A stretch of 64,000 bases of DNA from Chloroflexota bacterium (GTDB taxonomy: Bacteria > Chloroflexota > Chloroflexia > Thermomicrobiales > JADLAZ01): the NCBI GenBank assembly GCA_020849725.1, contig JADLAZ010000276.1, forward strand, positions 1 through 64,000, written 5' to 3'. Numbering within the stretch: position 1 is the first letter of the stretch; each line of letters begins with the position of its first letter. The notes beneath the pieces were generated by a model, which saw only the letters and a program-made list of their open reading frames with translations, had not been told where the DNA came from and made no database searches. Shown in pieces: positions 32,336-40,362 of the stretch. Both the position numbers and the translations under genes were made by a program.

Positions 32336-33844
32336 ATGAGCACTGCAACGCCCGAGGCGGTCATCATCGCCAACCGTGGCCCGAATGACTTCGTGTGGCA
32401 GGACGATGCCTGGGTCGTCAAGCCGGCGGCCGGCGGCCTGGTCAGCATGCTGGCGCCGCTGGCGCGCCAGCCGGGTGTCGCCTGGGTCTGCTGTGTCTCC
32501 GAGCCACCCGACGCTGCGCAGGCTCACGAGGGCCTCTACACGACCGCGGCCGACGAGACAGACCCCGGCCTCCATGTCCACCCGGTGCCGCTGCCGGCGT
32601 CGCTCTACCAGGACTACTACGGGCGCATCAGCAACGAGGTCCTGTGGCTGCTCCAACATCATCTCGTTGGCGCCGGCGGTCTGGCTGACCTCGACGCGCG
32701 CCGGCATGCCGCCTGGTCAGACGGCTATCTGGCGGCGAACGCGCGGCTGGCCAACGCCATCGCCCGGACCTTCCCGACGGCTCGCGCCTACCTGGTACAC
32801 GACTATCACTTGTATCCCCTGCCAGCGCTCCTGCGCCGCCGTTGTCCCAGCGCCGCCATCATTCACTTCACGCACATCCCGTTTCCCGACCCGCTGCTGC
32901 TGAGCATGCTGCCACGTGCCTGGTGTGAAACTATCGTCGGTGGGCTGCTGGGGGCGGATGTGGTCGGTCTGCAGACAGAGGGCGACGTCCGCGGTTTCCT
33001 GGCCAGTTGCGCCCGATTCAGCGCCGCCTCGGTCGATTACCAGGCGGGCGCCGTCACGACAGTCGACGGGCGTCGGGTCGTGGCCCGCGCCTATCCAGCC
33101 TCGGTCGACCCGGCGGCGCTGCGCGCCCTGGCGCGCGGGCCGGTGGTGCGAGAGGCACGGGGTCGCCTGGCGCCGCGGCCCGGCCAGCAGACGATCGTGC
33201 GGGTCGATAGGCTCGACCCGAGCAAGAACCAGATCGCCGGCTTTCAGGCGTTCGAGCGCCTCCTGCAGGCCCGCCCCGAGTTGCGCGGGCGCCTGCGCTT
33301 CCTGGCGTTTCTGGTGCCGTCGCGCACCGATCTGGCGATCTATCGCGCCTACCGCAACACGGTCTACGCGCTGATCGACTCCATCAACGCGCGCTATCCG
33401 TCCGCGGAGGGCGAGCCACCGATCACCGTCTACTACACCAACAACCGCGAGCAGGCGCTGGCGGCGCTGATGGATAGCGACGTGTTGCTCGTCAACTCTC
33501 TGGCCGACGGCATGAACCTGGTCGCCAAGGAGTGGGCGATCCTGTCGGAACGGCCGGGCGCGCTGATTCTCTCGGAGACCGCCGGCGCGATTGCCGAGGC
33601 AGGCGGCAGCGCGCTCCGGGTCGCGCCTCTCGATGTCGAAGGCACCGCCACGGCGTTGGCGCGGGCGCTGGACATGACCACCGACGAGCGGCTGGCGCGG
33701 CTGGCGCACTTCCGCGCGCGCATCGAGCGCTGGACGGCGGCCGACTGGCTGGCGGCGCAATTCCATGACCTGCACCACCAGTTCGAGGGGAACGGGGTGA
33801 CCATGGCGACCACCGAGACGCTGGCGGCCGACCTGGCTCGCTAG
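32336..33844 (+). CDS. otsA: Trehalose-6-phosphate synthase (GT20 family)
   Basis: 502 residues. It joins glucose from a nucleotide-sugar to glucose-6-phosphate. IIANRGPNDF gives the N-terminal phosphate loop, YLVHDYHLYPLP then HFTHIPFPDP the acceptor pocket, VDRLDPSKNQIAGF the Arg/Lys donor-phosphate contacts, and VNSLADGMNLVAKEW the C-terminal donor site. All the key residues of OtsA are in place, though glucosylglycerol-phosphate synthase is in the same family and cannot be excluded. ATG 32336 follows GGAGGAG. No otsB phosphatase gene is nearby. The c-di-AMP riboswitch upstream fits an osmoprotectant role. Confidence 0.87.
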   Translation: MSTATPEAVIIANRGPNDFVWQDDAWVVKPAAGGLVSMLAPLARQPGVAWVCCVSEPPDAAQAHEGLYTTAADETDPGLHVHPVPLPASLYQDYYGRISNEVLWLLQHHLVGAGGLADLDARRHAAWSDGYLAANARLANAIARTFPTARAYLVHDYHLYPLPALLRRRCPSAAIIHFTHIPFPDPLLLSMLPRAWCETIVGGLLGADVVGLQTEGDVRGFLASCARFSAASVDYQAGAVTTVDGRRVVARAYPASVDPAALRALARGPVVREARGRLAPRPGQQTIVRVDRLDPSKNQIAGFQAFERLLQARPELRGRLRFLAFLVPSRTDLAIYRAYRNTVYALIDSINARYPSAEGEPPITVYYTNNREQALAALMDSDVLLVNSLADGMNLVAKEWAILSERPGALILSETAGAIAEAGGSALRVAPLDVEGTATALARALDMTTDERLARLAHFRARIERWTAADWLAAQFHDLHHQFEGNGVTMATTETLAADLAR

Positions 33845-33971
33845 CTCGCGGCGGCGTCCGGCCGTGGCGGCTCGTGGTGACCGTGCATCGGCCATCAGTC
33901 TGTGTGACAGCCACGCGGCAACTCCCGTAGATCGACATAGCAGCCGGTCCTGGGGCCGGCGCGGGAGTAGC

Positions 33972-34202
33972 ATGCCTATGGACAGGCAGACTGCCCTGGA
34001 GGCGGCGATCGAGTCCGCCCGCGACGACATTCGCCTGCTGTGCGACAAGCTGACCGCCTATGACGCTCCCTCGGGCGTGCGCTACCTGGGCGACCAGATC
34101 GCCCAGCAGGCCGACGAGCTGGCCCGGTTGCTCGAGATGCGTGATCGCGGTGGCGGTCTCAACTGGCCCGGCAGCGCCGCGCCAGTGCGCCGCCGAGCCT
34201 AG
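33972..34202 (+). CDS. Small hypothetical protein
   Basis: 76 residues from ATG 33972 (GGGAG a few bases upstream). The body is a predicted helical hairpin, MDRQTALEAAIESARDDIRL then YLGDQIAQQADELARLLEMR, ending in a Gly/Arg-rich tail. No family is recognised. The two helices could form a coiled coil. It follows otsA by 127 bases in the same direction and precedes the BtpA-like gene; neither placement indicates a function. Confidence 0.5.
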   Translation: MPMDRQTALEAAIESARDDIRLLCDKLTAYDAPSGVRYLGDQIAQQADELARLLEMRDRGGGLNWPGSAAPVRRRA

Positions 34203-34283
34203 CGCGCTCACGTGACGTGGTAGAGTTCGCATCGCCGGGGCGGACCCGCCATGGAGCGGGCTGGCGGTTGCGGGAGGACGGCG

Positions 34284-35138
34284 ATGGGCGAGATCGGCAT
34301 CATGCCGCCGAAGCCAGATGCGCTGCGGGCAATCTTTGGTCGGACGCTGCCAATCATCGGCATGATCCACCTCCAGCCCTTGCCGGGCGCGCCGCGCTTC
34401 GCGGGCGGGTCGCTGGCGCCGGTACTCGCGGCGGCGCTGGCCGACGCGCGAGCGCTGCGTGATGGCGGCGTCGACGGCCTGATGGTCGAGAACCACGGCG
34501 ACCTGCCGTTCAGCAAGCCGGACGAGATCGGTCACGAGACGGTAGCGGCAATGGCGGCGCTGGTCGGGCCGATCATGCGCGAGGCGGACCTGCCGGTCGG
34601 CATCAACGTGCTAGCCAACGGCGCGCGGCCGGCGCTGGCGGTGGCGCGGGCGACCGGCGCTGCCTTCGTGCGCGTCAACCAGTGGGTCAACGCCTACGTC
34701 GCCAACGAGGGCATCGTTGAGGGGCCGGCGGCGCGGGCATTGCGCTACCGGTCGGCGATCAAGGGCGACGACATCCGCATCTTCGCCGACGTCCACGTCA
34801 AGCACGGCGCGCACGCCATCGTCGCCGATCGGTCGGTGGCCGAGCAGGCGCGCGACGCCGTCTTCTTCGACGCCGACGTGCTGATCGCCACCGGCCAGCG
34901 CACCGGCGATGCCACCGACACCGGCGAGGTGGCGACGATTCAGCGCGCCGGCGGCCTGCCGGTGTTGGTCGGCAGCGGTCTGACGCCGGTCAACGCTGCG
35001 ACCCTGCTGACCGTCGCCGATGGCGCGATCGTTGGCACGGCGGTCAAGCGCGACGGTGTCTGGTGGGGGCCGGTCGTGGTGGAGCGGGTGCGAGAGTTGA
35101 TGGCGGTCGTGCGCGCGGCACGGGCCAGCCGGACGTGA
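34284..35138 (+). CDS. BtpA/SgcQ-family protein
   Basis: 284 residues, a TIM-barrel protein. IIGMIHLQPLPGAPRF is the family signature, followed by DGGVDGLMVENHGDLPF and LIATGQRTGDATD. BtpA was named for photosystem I accumulation in cyanobacteria. SgcQ is a relative within a putative sugar-utilisation cluster in E. coli; the reaction is not known. ATG 34284 follows GGGAGG. The PfkB kinase gene begins inside its stop (GTGA overlap), suggesting that the two act on the same sugar or nucleoside compound. Confidence 0.85.
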   Translation: MGEIGIMPPKPDALRAIFGRTLPIIGMIHLQPLPGAPRFAGGSLAPVLAAALADARALRDGGVDGLMVENHGDLPFSKPDEIGHETVAAMAALVGPIMREADLPVGINVLANGARPALAVARATGAAFVRVNQWVNAYVANEGIVEGPAARALRYRSAIKGDDIRIFADVHVKHGAHAIVADRSVAEQARDAVFFDADVLIATGQRTGDATDTGEVATIQRAGGLPVLVGSGLTPVNAATLLTVADGAIVGTAVKRDGVWWGPVVVERVRELMAVVRAARASRT

Positions 35139-36100
35139 CCGCGCCCACTGACGTGCCGGTGCTGGTGACGGCCGGCTACCTGAACATCGATTTCGTGGCC
35201 CAGGTGCCAGCGCTGCCGGAAACGGACGGCCGGGCGACGGCGACGCGCATCGACCGCCTGCCCGGTGGCATGGCCGCCAACGTCGCCTGCGCCGCTGCCG
35301 CGCTCGGGCCGCCCTGGCCGGTGCGGGCCGAACTGATCGCCACCGTCGGCAATGACCTCGACAGCGATTGGGCGATTGGCGAGATGCGCCGGCGTGGCGT
35401 AGTGTCGGGGGGCATCGTCCGCCGCGCCGGCGGCCACGCGCCGCGCTGCCTGATCCTGGTCGAGCCGGGCGGCGAGCGCCTCATCGTCAGCGAGGCGCTG
35501 GCGTTCGACGCCACGCCGCTGGTCGCGCGCCTGTCCCAGCTAGACCCACCGGGTTGCCCGCGCCTGCTGCACCTGGACGGCTATCGCGTGCCGGCGCAGG
35601 TGCCGGCCACCGCCGCCGCCCGCGCCGCTGGCTGGCGAGCGTCAGTCGACCTGGACGGTCTGGGCGACGCCTGGCGCACACCGGCCGGCCTATTGGACGT
35701 GCTGGGCCAATTCGACGTCGTGTTCATCAACCGAGGGTTGGCACGAGCCGTCTGGCCGGCCGCCGGCGATGATGGCGCGCTGGCGGCGGCCATCGGCCAG
35801 GTCCAGGCAACCACGGCCACACCGGCGCTCGTGCTGCTGACGCTCGGCGCGGCTGGCGTGTGCGTCCTCGCGCCCGGCGCTGCGCCGGTGTGGCTACCCG
35901 CGCTGGCCGTGGCCGCCGTCGACACTACCGGCGCAGGCGACGTCTTTGCCGGCGTCTTCCTGGCCGCCTCGCTCCACGGCGCCGCGCCGGTGGTCGCCGC
36001 TCGACACGCCGTCGCCGCCGCGGCGTTATCGACGACGGCGTCGGGCGCACTGGGCTATCTGCCCACCGCTGACGCCGTTCTGCAGGCAACGCACCTGTAG
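35135..36100 (+). CDS. PfkB-family carbohydrate kinase
   Basis: 321 residues starting at GTG 35135, overlapping the previous stop. VTAGYLNIDFVAQVPALPET and LPGGMAANVACAAAALG form the N-terminal substrate-binding part; VDTTGAGDVFAGVFLAASL is the PfkB signature 2 with catalytic Asp and anion hole. It phosphorylates a sugar or nucleoside with ATP. The substrate is unknown. Coupling to the BtpA/SgcQ-like gene implies a joint step. Confidence 0.85.
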   Translation: MTAPTDVPVLVTAGYLNIDFVAQVPALPETDGRATATRIDRLPGGMAANVACAAAALGPPWPVRAELIATVGNDLDSDWAIGEMRRRGVVSGGIVRRAGGHAPRCLILVEPGGERLIVSEALAFDATPLVARLSQLDPPGCPRLLHLDGYRVPAQVPATAAARAAGWRASVDLDGLGDAWRTPAGLLDVLGQFDVVFINRGLARAVWPAAGDDGALAAAIGQVQATTATPALVLLTLGAAGVCVLAPGAAPVWLPALAVAAVDTTGAGDVFAGVFLAASLHGAAPVVAARHAVAAAALSTTASGALGYLPTADAVLQATHL

Positions 36101-36126
36101 CGAACCGGTCGGTGGTGCGGCAGTCA

Positions 36127-36156
36127 GGACACTGTGTCCCAGTAATCGCGGGACAC
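36127..36156. promoter_or_regulatory. Overlapping dyads upstream of a membrane-protein gene
   Basis: GGACAC-T-GTGTCC (36127-36139) overlaps a second dyad, GTGTCCC-N9-GGGACAC (36134-36156). The two share the GTGTCC arm, so they could be mutually exclusive RNA hairpins or a three-half-site operator. A GC-rich stem (CCCCGTGACCGCGGGG, about 36160-36175) follows and could terminate the kinase transcript. Confidence 0.4.
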
Positions 36157-36286
36157 CGGCCCCGTGACCGCGGGGTGTGCGGCCACCTAGCATGAGCGCG
36201 TGCCAGGCGATGGCACGCCGTGACGCCAGCCAGACGCCCACCACTCGGGACTGGGCGATGGAGCTGGGTCGTGAGGAGGTCGGGGC

Positions 36287-36850
36287 ATGGCCGTCACCAC
36301 GGTCGAGCGGACGCGCGCCGGGGATGGATTGGTCGCCGCTGCGGCGTGGGCGACGATCGCGGGCGCGCTCTTGCAGATCGCGCTCGGGTCGCTGCTGGCG
36401 GGCCAGCAGGACGCGGCCGCGCCGCTGTTCGGGCTGGTCGCCGCGCTCAACGCCATCAGCCACCTGCTGGTGCTGGCCGGCGTGATCGGGCTGGCGCGGG
36501 CCGGGGTGGCCGGCCGGGGCGCGCTGGCCGTCACCGGTCTTGGCGTGACCATGCTCGGCTGGGCAGTGCTCGTTCTGGCCGAGGTGGTGTGGCTGTCGGG
36601 CGCGCCTCCTGACGCGCTCTACGGCCTCGCGACGCTGGCGCTCGGCCTCGGCCCGATCCTGGCCGGCGTCGCCGTCATGCGCGCCGGGCGCTGGGACAAC
36701 TGGCGTCGCTTCACTCTGCTGGCCTGTGGCCTGTACGTGCCGCTGGCGCTGCTCCCATCGATGGCCTTGCCCGGCCTGGCGATGAACTACGCGATTGGCC
36801 TCTGGGGCGTCTGCTGGCTGCTGCTCGGCCTGGCGCTGCGCGCGGAGTGA
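36287..36850 (+). CDS. Six-helix membrane protein, unknown
   Basis: 187 residues with about six hydrophobic segments, beginning with a short cytosolic stretch and VAAAAWATIAGALLQIALGS. No signal peptide cleavage site and no known motif were recognised. ATG 36287 follows GAGGAGG. It resembles the other membrane proteins that follow (36966, 39020) in size and helix count, and these may be distant paralogues. It is the first of a rightward run of membrane genes ending in a two-component system. Confidence 0.6.
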   Translation: MAVTTVERTRAGDGLVAAAAWATIAGALLQIALGSLLAGQQDAAAPLFGLVAALNAISHLLVLAGVIGLARAGVAGRGALAVTGLGVTMLGWAVLVLAEVVWLSGAPPDALYGLATLALGLGPILAGVAVMRAGRWDNWRRFTLLACGLYVPLALLPSMALPGLAMNYAIGLWGVCWLLLGLALRAE

Positions 36851-36965
36851 CGCAGAGCTGATCGCTGCTGGACAGACTGGCGCGCTGACATCGACCGGTG
36901 CGGCAGGATTCGGTGACGAACGGTGGGACCAGACCCCGTTGAGTGAATGACAGGAGAGTCCGACG

Positions 36966-37715
36966 ATGACGACACCAATGACGGACAGCGGTCGACAGGC
37001 TCAAATCAGACTCGGCGCGGCCTCGGCCATCCTGGGCGCGCTGCTGGCGCTCGTCGGCAATGTCCTGCACCCCGACCTGCCGGCCGACCCCGCTGCCGTG
37101 CTGACCATGGTCGCGACGAGTCCGACCTGGGGTTTGCTGCATGTGAGCATCATGGCCAGTGTCGTGCTCCTGGTCGGTGGCCTCGCCGGCTTGAGCCAGG
37201 TCGCCGATGAGCCGCTGCCACGGGCGCTGGCGCGGCTGGGCCTGGTTGTCGCCCTGCCCGGGGCGGCGGTCATGCTCGTGGGCATGGCGATCGACGGTTT
37301 CGCCGGCAAAGCCCTCGCCGACCAGTGGGCTGGCGCGACGGGAGCCGACAGCGCGGCCCTGTTCCCCGTCGCCGTCGCGGTGGAGAGCGTGCAGACCGCA
37401 CTCTTCCACACCTGGGCGGCGCTGTTCGTCGGCGCGCCCTTCCTGCTCCTGGGTGTGTCCGGCTTGATGCCTGGCGGTGGCTTTCCGCGCGGGCTGGGGA
37501 TCATCGCCGTTGTCGGGGGCGGTGGCGCGCTCTACGCCGGCGTCATCGGGTACCTGCACGCGCCGTCCGGCCTGCTGTTCACCGTCAGCGCGCTGCTGGT
37601 GACGCTGTGGGCCTTGATCGCCAGCGTGATTGCGTGGCGCCGGACCGGTCGCTCGGCGGTGGCGCCGGCTGCCGCGCCAGTCGCCGCGACGTTGACGACA
37701 GGAGAGCTATCATGA
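36966..37715 (+). CDS. Membrane protein, unknown
   Basis: 249 residues with about seven hydrophobic helices, beginning IRLGAASAILGALLALVGNV, then LHPDLPADPAAVLTMVATSP. Polar residues between helices include a His (LLHVSIMASV) and a second (ALFHTWAALFVG). No family is recognised. The stop overlaps the start of the next gene (ATGA), so the two are translated together. A GGAGAG site precedes the ATG. Confidence 0.6.
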   Translation: MTTPMTDSGRQAQIRLGAASAILGALLALVGNVLHPDLPADPAAVLTMVATSPTWGLLHVSIMASVVLLVGGLAGLSQVADEPLPRALARLGLVVALPGAAVMLVGMAIDGFAGKALADQWAGATGADSAALFPVAVAVESVQTALFHTWAALFVGAPFLLLGVSGLMPGGGFPRGLGIIAVVGGGGALYAGVIGYLHAPSGLLFTVSALLVTLWALIASVIAWRRTGRSAVAPAAAPVAATLTTGELS

Positions 37716-38965
37716 GCCAGACCAGCGCCGATGACACGCCCTACGCCGCCGAGCTCACGGTCCTCTTCCGGGTGGCGCTGGCCGTCTTCGTCATCACCGT
37801 CGGGATCGGGCTGGTCAACGGGCAGCGGCTCGTCGAGCTGGGCCGGCCGGTGCTGCTGACGCACCTGCACACCGGCACGCTCGGCTGGATCACGCTGATG
37901 CTGTTTGCGATCGTGATCTGGCTCTTCACCGCCGGCCAGCCGGCGACCGACGCGGGCCGCGCCTCGATTCGCCGGCTGACGCGCTTCACCGCCGTGGCCG
38001 TCGGGGGCTACCCGATCACGTTCGTCCTCTTCTTCCCCGGCGGCCCGCTGGCCAGCCCGGCGGTCCTGGCCGTCTTCGGCACGCTGGCGCTGGTCGGCAT
38101 CATCTGGCAGTTGATCTGGACGGTCCGTCGCAGCCGCGCCGTCACGCTGAGCGTCGCCCGGCTGGCCGCGCTCGGGGCGCTGGTCAACCTGACGCTCGGC
38201 GCGATCCTCGGCGTTCTGATCGAGGCCCGGTTCGCCGGCCTCGACCTGCCGGTCGGCAACGTCTTCGCGGCCCACCCGGGGATGATGACGGTCGGCTACA
38301 TCCTCCCGGCCGCGCTGGCGGTCGTCGAGTGGCGGCTCATCGGCGGCGCCGGCGGCCGGCGCGATTGGCCGGGCGTGATCTCGATCGGGCTGCTGGTCGT
38401 CGCCGGCTGGCTGGCGGCCATCGGCCTCGGCGCTGGCCTGCTGGAGCTGCTCATGCTGATGACGCTCTGCCAGATCGTCGCGGTGGCGCTGTTCGCGTTC
38501 CGGGTGGCGCGGTCGGTCGCGCGCGCCGCCTGGCTGGCCCCGACCGGCGAGCGACACGTGGCCGTGACCGCGGTCGCCGTGGTCATTGACGTGGCGCTGC
38601 TCGTCGCCCTCGTTGCCGCCGTCGTGCCGACCGACGCCCCACCGCCGCCCGGCCTCCTGATCGCGCTCGCCCACACCGAGTTCGTCGGCATGATGACGAA
38701 CGCCTTCTTCGCCACGCTCGCCCTGGTGACGGCCGCGCGCCGCGGCATGGTCTGGCCGTGGGCCGACCAGCTGGTGTTCTGGGGGATGAACGTGGGCTGG
38801 GCCGGCTTCGCGGCGGTCGAAGTCCTGGGGGCGACCGACCTGATCCGGGTGTTCACGCCGATCATGGGCATCAGCCTCCTGATCGGCATCGCCGCCTATG
38901 CGCTGCGGCTGCGGACGGCAGAGACGCCGGCGCCCGCCCCGCTCGCGGTGACCGGAGGCGACTGA
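37712..38965 (+). CDS. Heme-copper-oxidase-like (NnrS/subunit I-like) membrane protein
   Basis: 417 residues and about twelve helices. LLTHLHTGTLGWITLMLFAI resembles the H-x-H ... L-G-W segment seen in NnrS proteins and non-catalytic relatives of cytochrome oxidase subunit I. Further intramembrane His residues occur in FAAHPGMMTVGYILP and LAHTEFVGMMTNAF. Heme binding is therefore possible but not shown, and enzymatic oxidase activity is unlikely. It overlaps the preceding gene by four bases. Its position ahead of a sensor kinase makes a redox or NO-related role conceivable. Confidence 0.55.
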   Translation: MSQTSADDTPYAAELTVLFRVALAVFVITVGIGLVNGQRLVELGRPVLLTHLHTGTLGWITLMLFAIVIWLFTAGQPATDAGRASIRRLTRFTAVAVGGYPITFVLFFPGGPLASPAVLAVFGTLALVGIIWQLIWTVRRSRAVTLSVARLAALGALVNLTLGAILGVLIEARFAGLDLPVGNVFAAHPGMMTVGYILPAALAVVEWRLIGGAGGRRDWPGVISIGLLVVAGWLAAIGLGAGLLELLMLMTLCQIVAVALFAFRVARSVARAAWLAPTGERHVAVTAVAVVIDVALLVALVAAVVPTDAPPPPGLLIALAHTEFVGMMTNAFFATLALVTAARRGMVWPWADQLVFWGMNVGWAGFAAVEVLGATDLIRVFTPIMGISLLIGIAAYALRLRTAETPAPAPLAVTGGD

Positions 38966-39019
38966 CAGCGGCCGCCGCAGCCGCCCAGCGGTCATGACGC
39001 CGCAAGGAGCGATGCGCCA

Positions 39020-39586
39020 ATGGAGAGCCAGGGCGCGATCACCATCACTCGTATCGCCGGGGCGCTCCTGGCGTCATCCTTCGTCATCTTCGTGCCCGGC
39101 GGACTGATGTTCGCCGCGCGCAACGGGATGGCCGGTCAGCCGGCGCCGACCGTCGCCTACTTCGTGCTGGAGCGCGGCTTCGTCATGGCGGCCGTCGTCG
39201 TCACGGCGCTCGGCCTGGCGGCGCTGGCGGCGCTCGTCGGCGCGGCGCAGGCCGATGCCCTCGTCCCCGCGTGGCTGGCGGCGGCGACCTATGCCGTCGC
39301 GTCGGTCCTGGTCCTCGTCAGCGAGGCGGCGCTGGTGCGGGGCGGGCGCTTCCCCGACGGCCTCATCATCGCCTATGTCATCCTCGCCTTCTTCGCCCAG
39401 GCGGCCTTCGGGGCCATCCTGCTCTGGACCGGGTTTCTGCCGGCGTGGATCGGCTGGGTCGCGATCGCCTGGAATATCGCCTGGCCGGTCCTCCTGCCCA
39501 TCCTTACGCCCCGCGACATCTACTTCCCGGTGCTGCACCACGTCATCCCCCTCGTCATCGGCATCGCCTTGCTCTGGAGGGAGTAG
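39020..39586 (+). CDS. Membrane protein, unknown
   Basis: 188 residues with five or six helices, starting MESQGAITITRIAGALLASS. The hydrophobic pattern is similar to the 36287 protein. ATG 39020 follows AAGGAG by about 10 bases; an out-of-frame ATG at 39012 is ignored. A polar segment near the C-terminus (TPRDIYFPVLHHVIP) with paired histidines precedes the last helix. No domain is recognised. Confidence 0.6.
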   Translation: MESQGAITITRIAGALLASSFVIFVPGGLMFAARNGMAGQPAPTVAYFVLERGFVMAAVVVTALGLAALAALVGAAQADALVPAWLAAATYAVASVLVLVSEAALVRGGRFPDGLIIAYVILAFFAQAAFGAILLWTGFLPAWIGWVAIAWNIAWPVLLPILTPRDIYFPVLHHVIPLVIGIALLWRE

Positions 39587-39685
39587 CGGCGCACGCGCGA
39601 GATCGGCCGGGGTCTCCGCCATCGTTGGTGGAGCGGCCCGAGCTGCGGACTGCCGGTGGCGCTTGAGCGAAAGGATCGCCCGAGC

Positions 39686-40345
39686 ATGGCGCGAAGCTCC
39701 ATCGCGGCCCTGGTCGCCGGCGTGCTCGCCGGGCTGGCTGGTCTGCTGGTCTTCCTGGTGCTGCACGCGCTCTGGATCATGCCGATCTGGTTCATCCTGC
39801 CCCTCGGCGTCGTGATCGCCGGGCTGGGTGGGATGGCGGTCGGCTGGGCCTACGCCGAGCTGCGCCACCGGTTGCCGGCCCGTCCCTGGACCGCCCTGGC
39901 GACTGTCGGCCTGATCGCCGTCATCCTCCTGCCCGCGGTCGTCCTGGCGGAACTGCGGCCGCCGCTCTTCGTCGTCACGGTCGCCGGCGCGGTGGCGACC
40001 GAGCCGGTCCCGAGCCTGATCGCGCGCTTCGCCGGCGAGCTGCTGCTCACGGCGACGGTCACCGGCGCGCTGCTGGGCTGGTGGTTGGGCGGCACGCGGC
40101 GGGCGGTGGTCGCCACGGCCGTGGCCGGCTTCTGCTTCGCGCTCGGCCCCGGGCACAACATCCCGCTCGTCGGCGCGACGCCCGGCGTGGCGAAGGAGCT
40201 GGCCATCATGGGAACCGTGATTGGGATCGCGGCGCTGGTGCTGGTGGAGGGCCACGCCTGGCTCGCGACCCGGACATGGTGGCGGACCGGTGCGGTCGCG
40301 ACGCCGGGACTCACCGGCGTCGCGAGCACCAGGCAGCGCCAATAG
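39686..40345 (+). CDS. Membrane protein, unknown
   Basis: 219 residues with six or seven helices. The start at 39686 follows AAAGGA; the earlier ATG at 39656 adds ten hydrophilic residues without a site. WIMPIWFILPLGVVIAGLGG and FALGPGHNIPLVGATPG are conspicuous. It lies 17 bases ahead of the histidine kinase gene, so it is probably in the same operon and could be an accessory sensor or a target. No known family was recognised. Confidence 0.6.
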   Translation: MARSSIAALVAGVLAGLAGLLVFLVLHALWIMPIWFILPLGVVIAGLGGMAVGWAYAELRHRLPARPWTALATVGLIAVILLPAVVLAELRPPLFVVTVAGAVATEPVPSLIARFAGELLLTATVTGALLGWWLGGTRRAVVATAVAGFCFALGPGHNIPLVGATPGVAKELAIMGTVIGIAALVLVEGHAWLATRTWWRTGAVATPGLTGVASTRQRQ

Positions 40346-40362
40346 TTTCGGAGGCCGGTACA

